Assembly: GCA_051746985.1 (NCBI GenBank)
Contig: JBNJFP010000050.1
Coordinates: 1 to 15,001, forward strand
From: Fodinibius sp051746985
GTDB lineage: Bacteria > Bacteroidota > Rhodothermia > Balneolales > Balneolaceae
Reading direction: 5' to 3'
DNA: 15,001 nucleotides
A program made the position numbers and the translations under genes. The notes beneath the pieces were generated by a model that was not told the DNA's origin, ran no database searches, and saw only the letters and a program-made list of their open reading frames with translations. Positions 14,251-15,001 of this stretch are shown in pieces (positions within the stretch are counted from its first letter, which is position 1; every line of letters starts with the position of its first letter).

Positions 14251-14724
14251 ATGCGTCATTTAAAGAAAGGTAGAAAGCTCGGAAGAACGCCAGCGCATCG
14301 AAAAGCAACACTAAGTGCGCTGTCTGTAGCATTGATTAAAGAGCATCGGATCGTTACAACTGTTCCTAAAGCCAAGGAGCTTAGAACATTTGTTGAGCCC
14401 TTGATTACTAAGGCAAAAGAGGATACCTCTCATAATCGTCGACAAGTATTTTCAAAACTTGAAGATAAAAAAGCAGTTTCTCATCTCTTTGATGAAGTAG
14501 CTCAGAAAGCTATGAATCGGCCTGGAGGATATACCCGGGTCGTAAAGCTTGGGTATCGGTCTGGTGACAATGCACAAATGGCTGTTATAGAATTGGTCGA
14601 TTATAATGATATAAAACCAAAGGACAGCAAGAAGACAAAGCGTACACGCCGGGCAGGCAAATCTAAAGGTACAACTTCTTCAACGTCTCAAAAAGAGACT
14701 GAGTCATCTTCTGAAGAAGAGTAA
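14251..14724 (+). CDS. rplQ: 50S ribosomal protein L17 with C-terminal tail
   Basis: bL17 binds 23S rRNA near the tunnel exit. The core (about 119 residues) starts MRHLKKGRKLGRTPAHRKAT and has LIKEHRIVTTVPKAKELRTF, then RPGGYTRVVKLGYRSGDNAQ and MAVIELVDYN. At 157 residues it carries an extra tail of about 38 residues that is low in complexity: first basic (KKTKRTRRAGKSKG), then Ser/Thr/Glu-rich (ETESSSEEE). Such tails vary between lineages and are probably disordered and surface-exposed; no function can be assigned from sequence. It is the last protein gene of the cluster. Confidence 0.97.
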   Translation: MRHLKKGRKLGRTPAHRKATLSALSVALIKEHRIVTTVPKAKELRTFVEPLITKAKEDTSHNRRQVFSKLEDKKAVSHLFDEVAQKAMNRPGGYTRVVKLGYRSGDNAQMAVIELVDYNDIKPKDSKKTKRTRRAGKSKGTTSSTSQKETESSSEEE

Positions 14725-14748
14725 GTCCTTGTTAAATATTCCGGGGCC

Positions 14749-14770
14749 AATGAGGAAGCTGCTCATTTTT
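14749..14770 (+). terminator. Weak terminator-like hairpin after rplQ
   Basis: AATGAG and CTCATT form a perfect six-base inverted repeat around a seven-base loop, followed directly by further T residues and an A/T-rich run. It starts 24 bases after the rplQ stop, where a transcript end is expected. The stem has only two G-C pairs, so it may terminate poorly. Confidence 0.4.
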
Positions 14771-14799
14771 AATTGCCAAAAATAAATATAAAAATAATA

Positions 14800-14831
14800 T
14801 TTGTTTTTGGTCGAGCAAGTTCTTATCATTG
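14800..14831 (+). promoter_or_regulatory. Putative rRNA operon promoter, Bacteroidota type
   Basis: TTTG (14800-14803) is followed after 20 bases by TATCATTG (14824-14831). This matches the Bacteroidota -33 TTTG / -7 TAnnTTTG pattern at five of six fixed -7 positions. The same bases can be read in sigma-70 style as TTGTTT, 17 bases, TATCAT. The tract before it (14771-14802) is very A/T-rich, like an UP element. The bases after it (TGCACCGCCC) are G/C-rich, like the discriminator of stringently controlled rRNA promoters. Transcription would start near 14835-14838. No experiment supports this. Confidence 0.55.
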
Positions 14832-14877
14832 CACCGCCCTGAAACAAAGGCAAGCGAATTGGAAATAATCGCTTCGA

Positions 14878-14895
14878 GCTCAATTTAAATTGAGC
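14878..14895 (+). repeat. Perfect 18-bp palindrome, boxB-like stem
   Basis: GCTCAATTTAAATTGAGC is exactly self-complementary. In RNA it would form a short hairpin starting with G-C, C-G, U-A and C-G pairs. It ends eight bases before the boxA-like element, the relative position of boxB in E. coli rRNA leaders. As DNA it could instead be a site for a dimeric regulator. Confidence 0.6.
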
Positions 14896-14903
14896 ATCAT
14901 TTC

Positions 14904-14914
14904 GTTCTTTGACA
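14904..14914 (+). promoter_or_regulatory. boxA-like antitermination element
   Basis: GTTCTTTGACA resembles the E. coli rRNA boxA (TGCTCTTTAACA) and the GTTCTTTGACA string commonly found before 16S genes in Bacteroidota. In the RNA, boxA is bound by NusB with S10 (NusE) to prevent premature termination of rRNA transcription; rpsJ is at the start of this same window. The contained TTGACA is not followed by a -10 box, so a second promoter is unlikely. Confidence 0.6.
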
Positions 14915-14955
14915 GACTGAGAACATACAGACGATCGCACGTCGAGCCCTTGTCA

Positions 14956-14973
14956 GCTCCGAGTATTCGGAGT
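14956..14973 (+). other. Hairpin in the putative rRNA leader
   Basis: CTCCGA (14957-14962) and TCGGAG (14967-14972) pair perfectly around a GTAT loop, with a possible extra G-U pair outside. There is no T-run after it, so it is not an intrinsic terminator. It may be a leader structure near the 16S processing stem. Confidence 0.5.
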
Positions 14974-15001
14974 CGATGAGAGTCAATTAAAGAAGTACAG
15001 T

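Larger units (their letters stand above)
14836..15001 (+). other. Putative rRNA operon 5' leader (16S gene beyond window)
   Basis: No protein-coding signal lies between rplQ and the window end. The region holds, in order, a promoter, a perfect palindrome, a boxA-like element and a hairpin, as in the leaders of rRNA operons (boxB then boxA in E. coli). The mature 16S sequence (with its AGAGTTTGATCCTGG hallmark) is not reached, so the identity of the downstream gene is an inference. Confidence 0.6.

Noticed and set aside
14909..14937. TTGACA at 14909-14914 as a -35 box of a second rRNA promoter
   Set aside because: The bases at the expected -10 distance are CGATCG, with no TATAAT-like element; the string is better explained as part of boxA.
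14704..14940. Minus-strand reading frame of 78 codons after rplQ
   Set aside because: It has no recognisable domain and runs antisense through the putative terminator, promoter and boxA; its composition looks non-coding.
1..15001. Mobile elements, CRISPR arrays, tRNA genes or a novel accessory system
   Set aside because: The genes are tightly packed, conserved housekeeping genes with no direct repeat arrays, transposase-like frames, cloverleaf patterns or unexplained coding sequence.

Overview
This window is almost entirely the core ribosomal-protein supercluster of a bacterium. All genes are on the + strand. It opens with the last codons of tuf (EF-Tu) and continues through the S10, spc and alpha gene sets in classical order: rpsJ-rplC-rplD-rplW-rplB-rpsS-rplV-rpsC-rplP-rpmC-rpsQ-rplN-rplX-rplE-rpsN-rpsH-rplF-rplR-rpsE-rplO-secY-map-infA-rpmJ-rpsM-rpsK-rpsD-rpoA-rplQ. 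Intergenic gaps run from -4 to about 32 bases, and no convincing internal promoter or terminator was seen, so long polycistronic transcripts are likely. The rpmJ gene (38 codons) is easily missed because of its size.

The organism is most likely a member of the Bacteroidota/FCB group, probably the Balneolota/Rhodothermota side; this is an inference. Supporting signs are the near absence of Shine-Dalgarno sequences, A/T-rich translation initiation regions, a promoter at the 3' end resembling the Bacteroidota TTTG / TAnnTTTG type, zinc-free (Cys-less) S14, S4 and L36, secY followed directly by map without adk, and r-protein sequences of Bacteroidota/Rhodothermota flavour (for example L15 starting MDLSNLK). 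The genes are moderately A/T-rich by eye. The short tuf tail is clearly more G/C-rich.

Functionally, the genes build both ribosomal subunits (S3, S4, S5, S8, S10, S11, S13, S14, S17, S19; L2-L6, L14-L18, L22-L24, L29, L36). With them are the translocon channel (SecY), N-terminal methionine removal (Map), initiation (IF1) and the RNA polymerase alpha subunit. rpmD (L30) is missing from its usual place between rpsE and rplO, and adk is missing between secY and map.

The final 277 bases after rplQ contain no protein gene. They read as a weak terminator-like hairpin, an A/T-rich tract, a promoter with a G/C-rich discriminator, a perfect 18-bp palindrome (boxB-like), a boxA-like GTTCTTTGACA and a further hairpin. 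This is the expected architecture of a ribosomal RNA operon leader, so a 16S rRNA gene probably starts just past the window edge. I found no mobile element, CRISPR array, tRNA or defence system. The most interesting points are the apparent abutment of an rRNA operon onto the r-protein cluster, the missing L30, the fully Cys-less L36 and the single strong Shine-Dalgarno sequence, at rplW.
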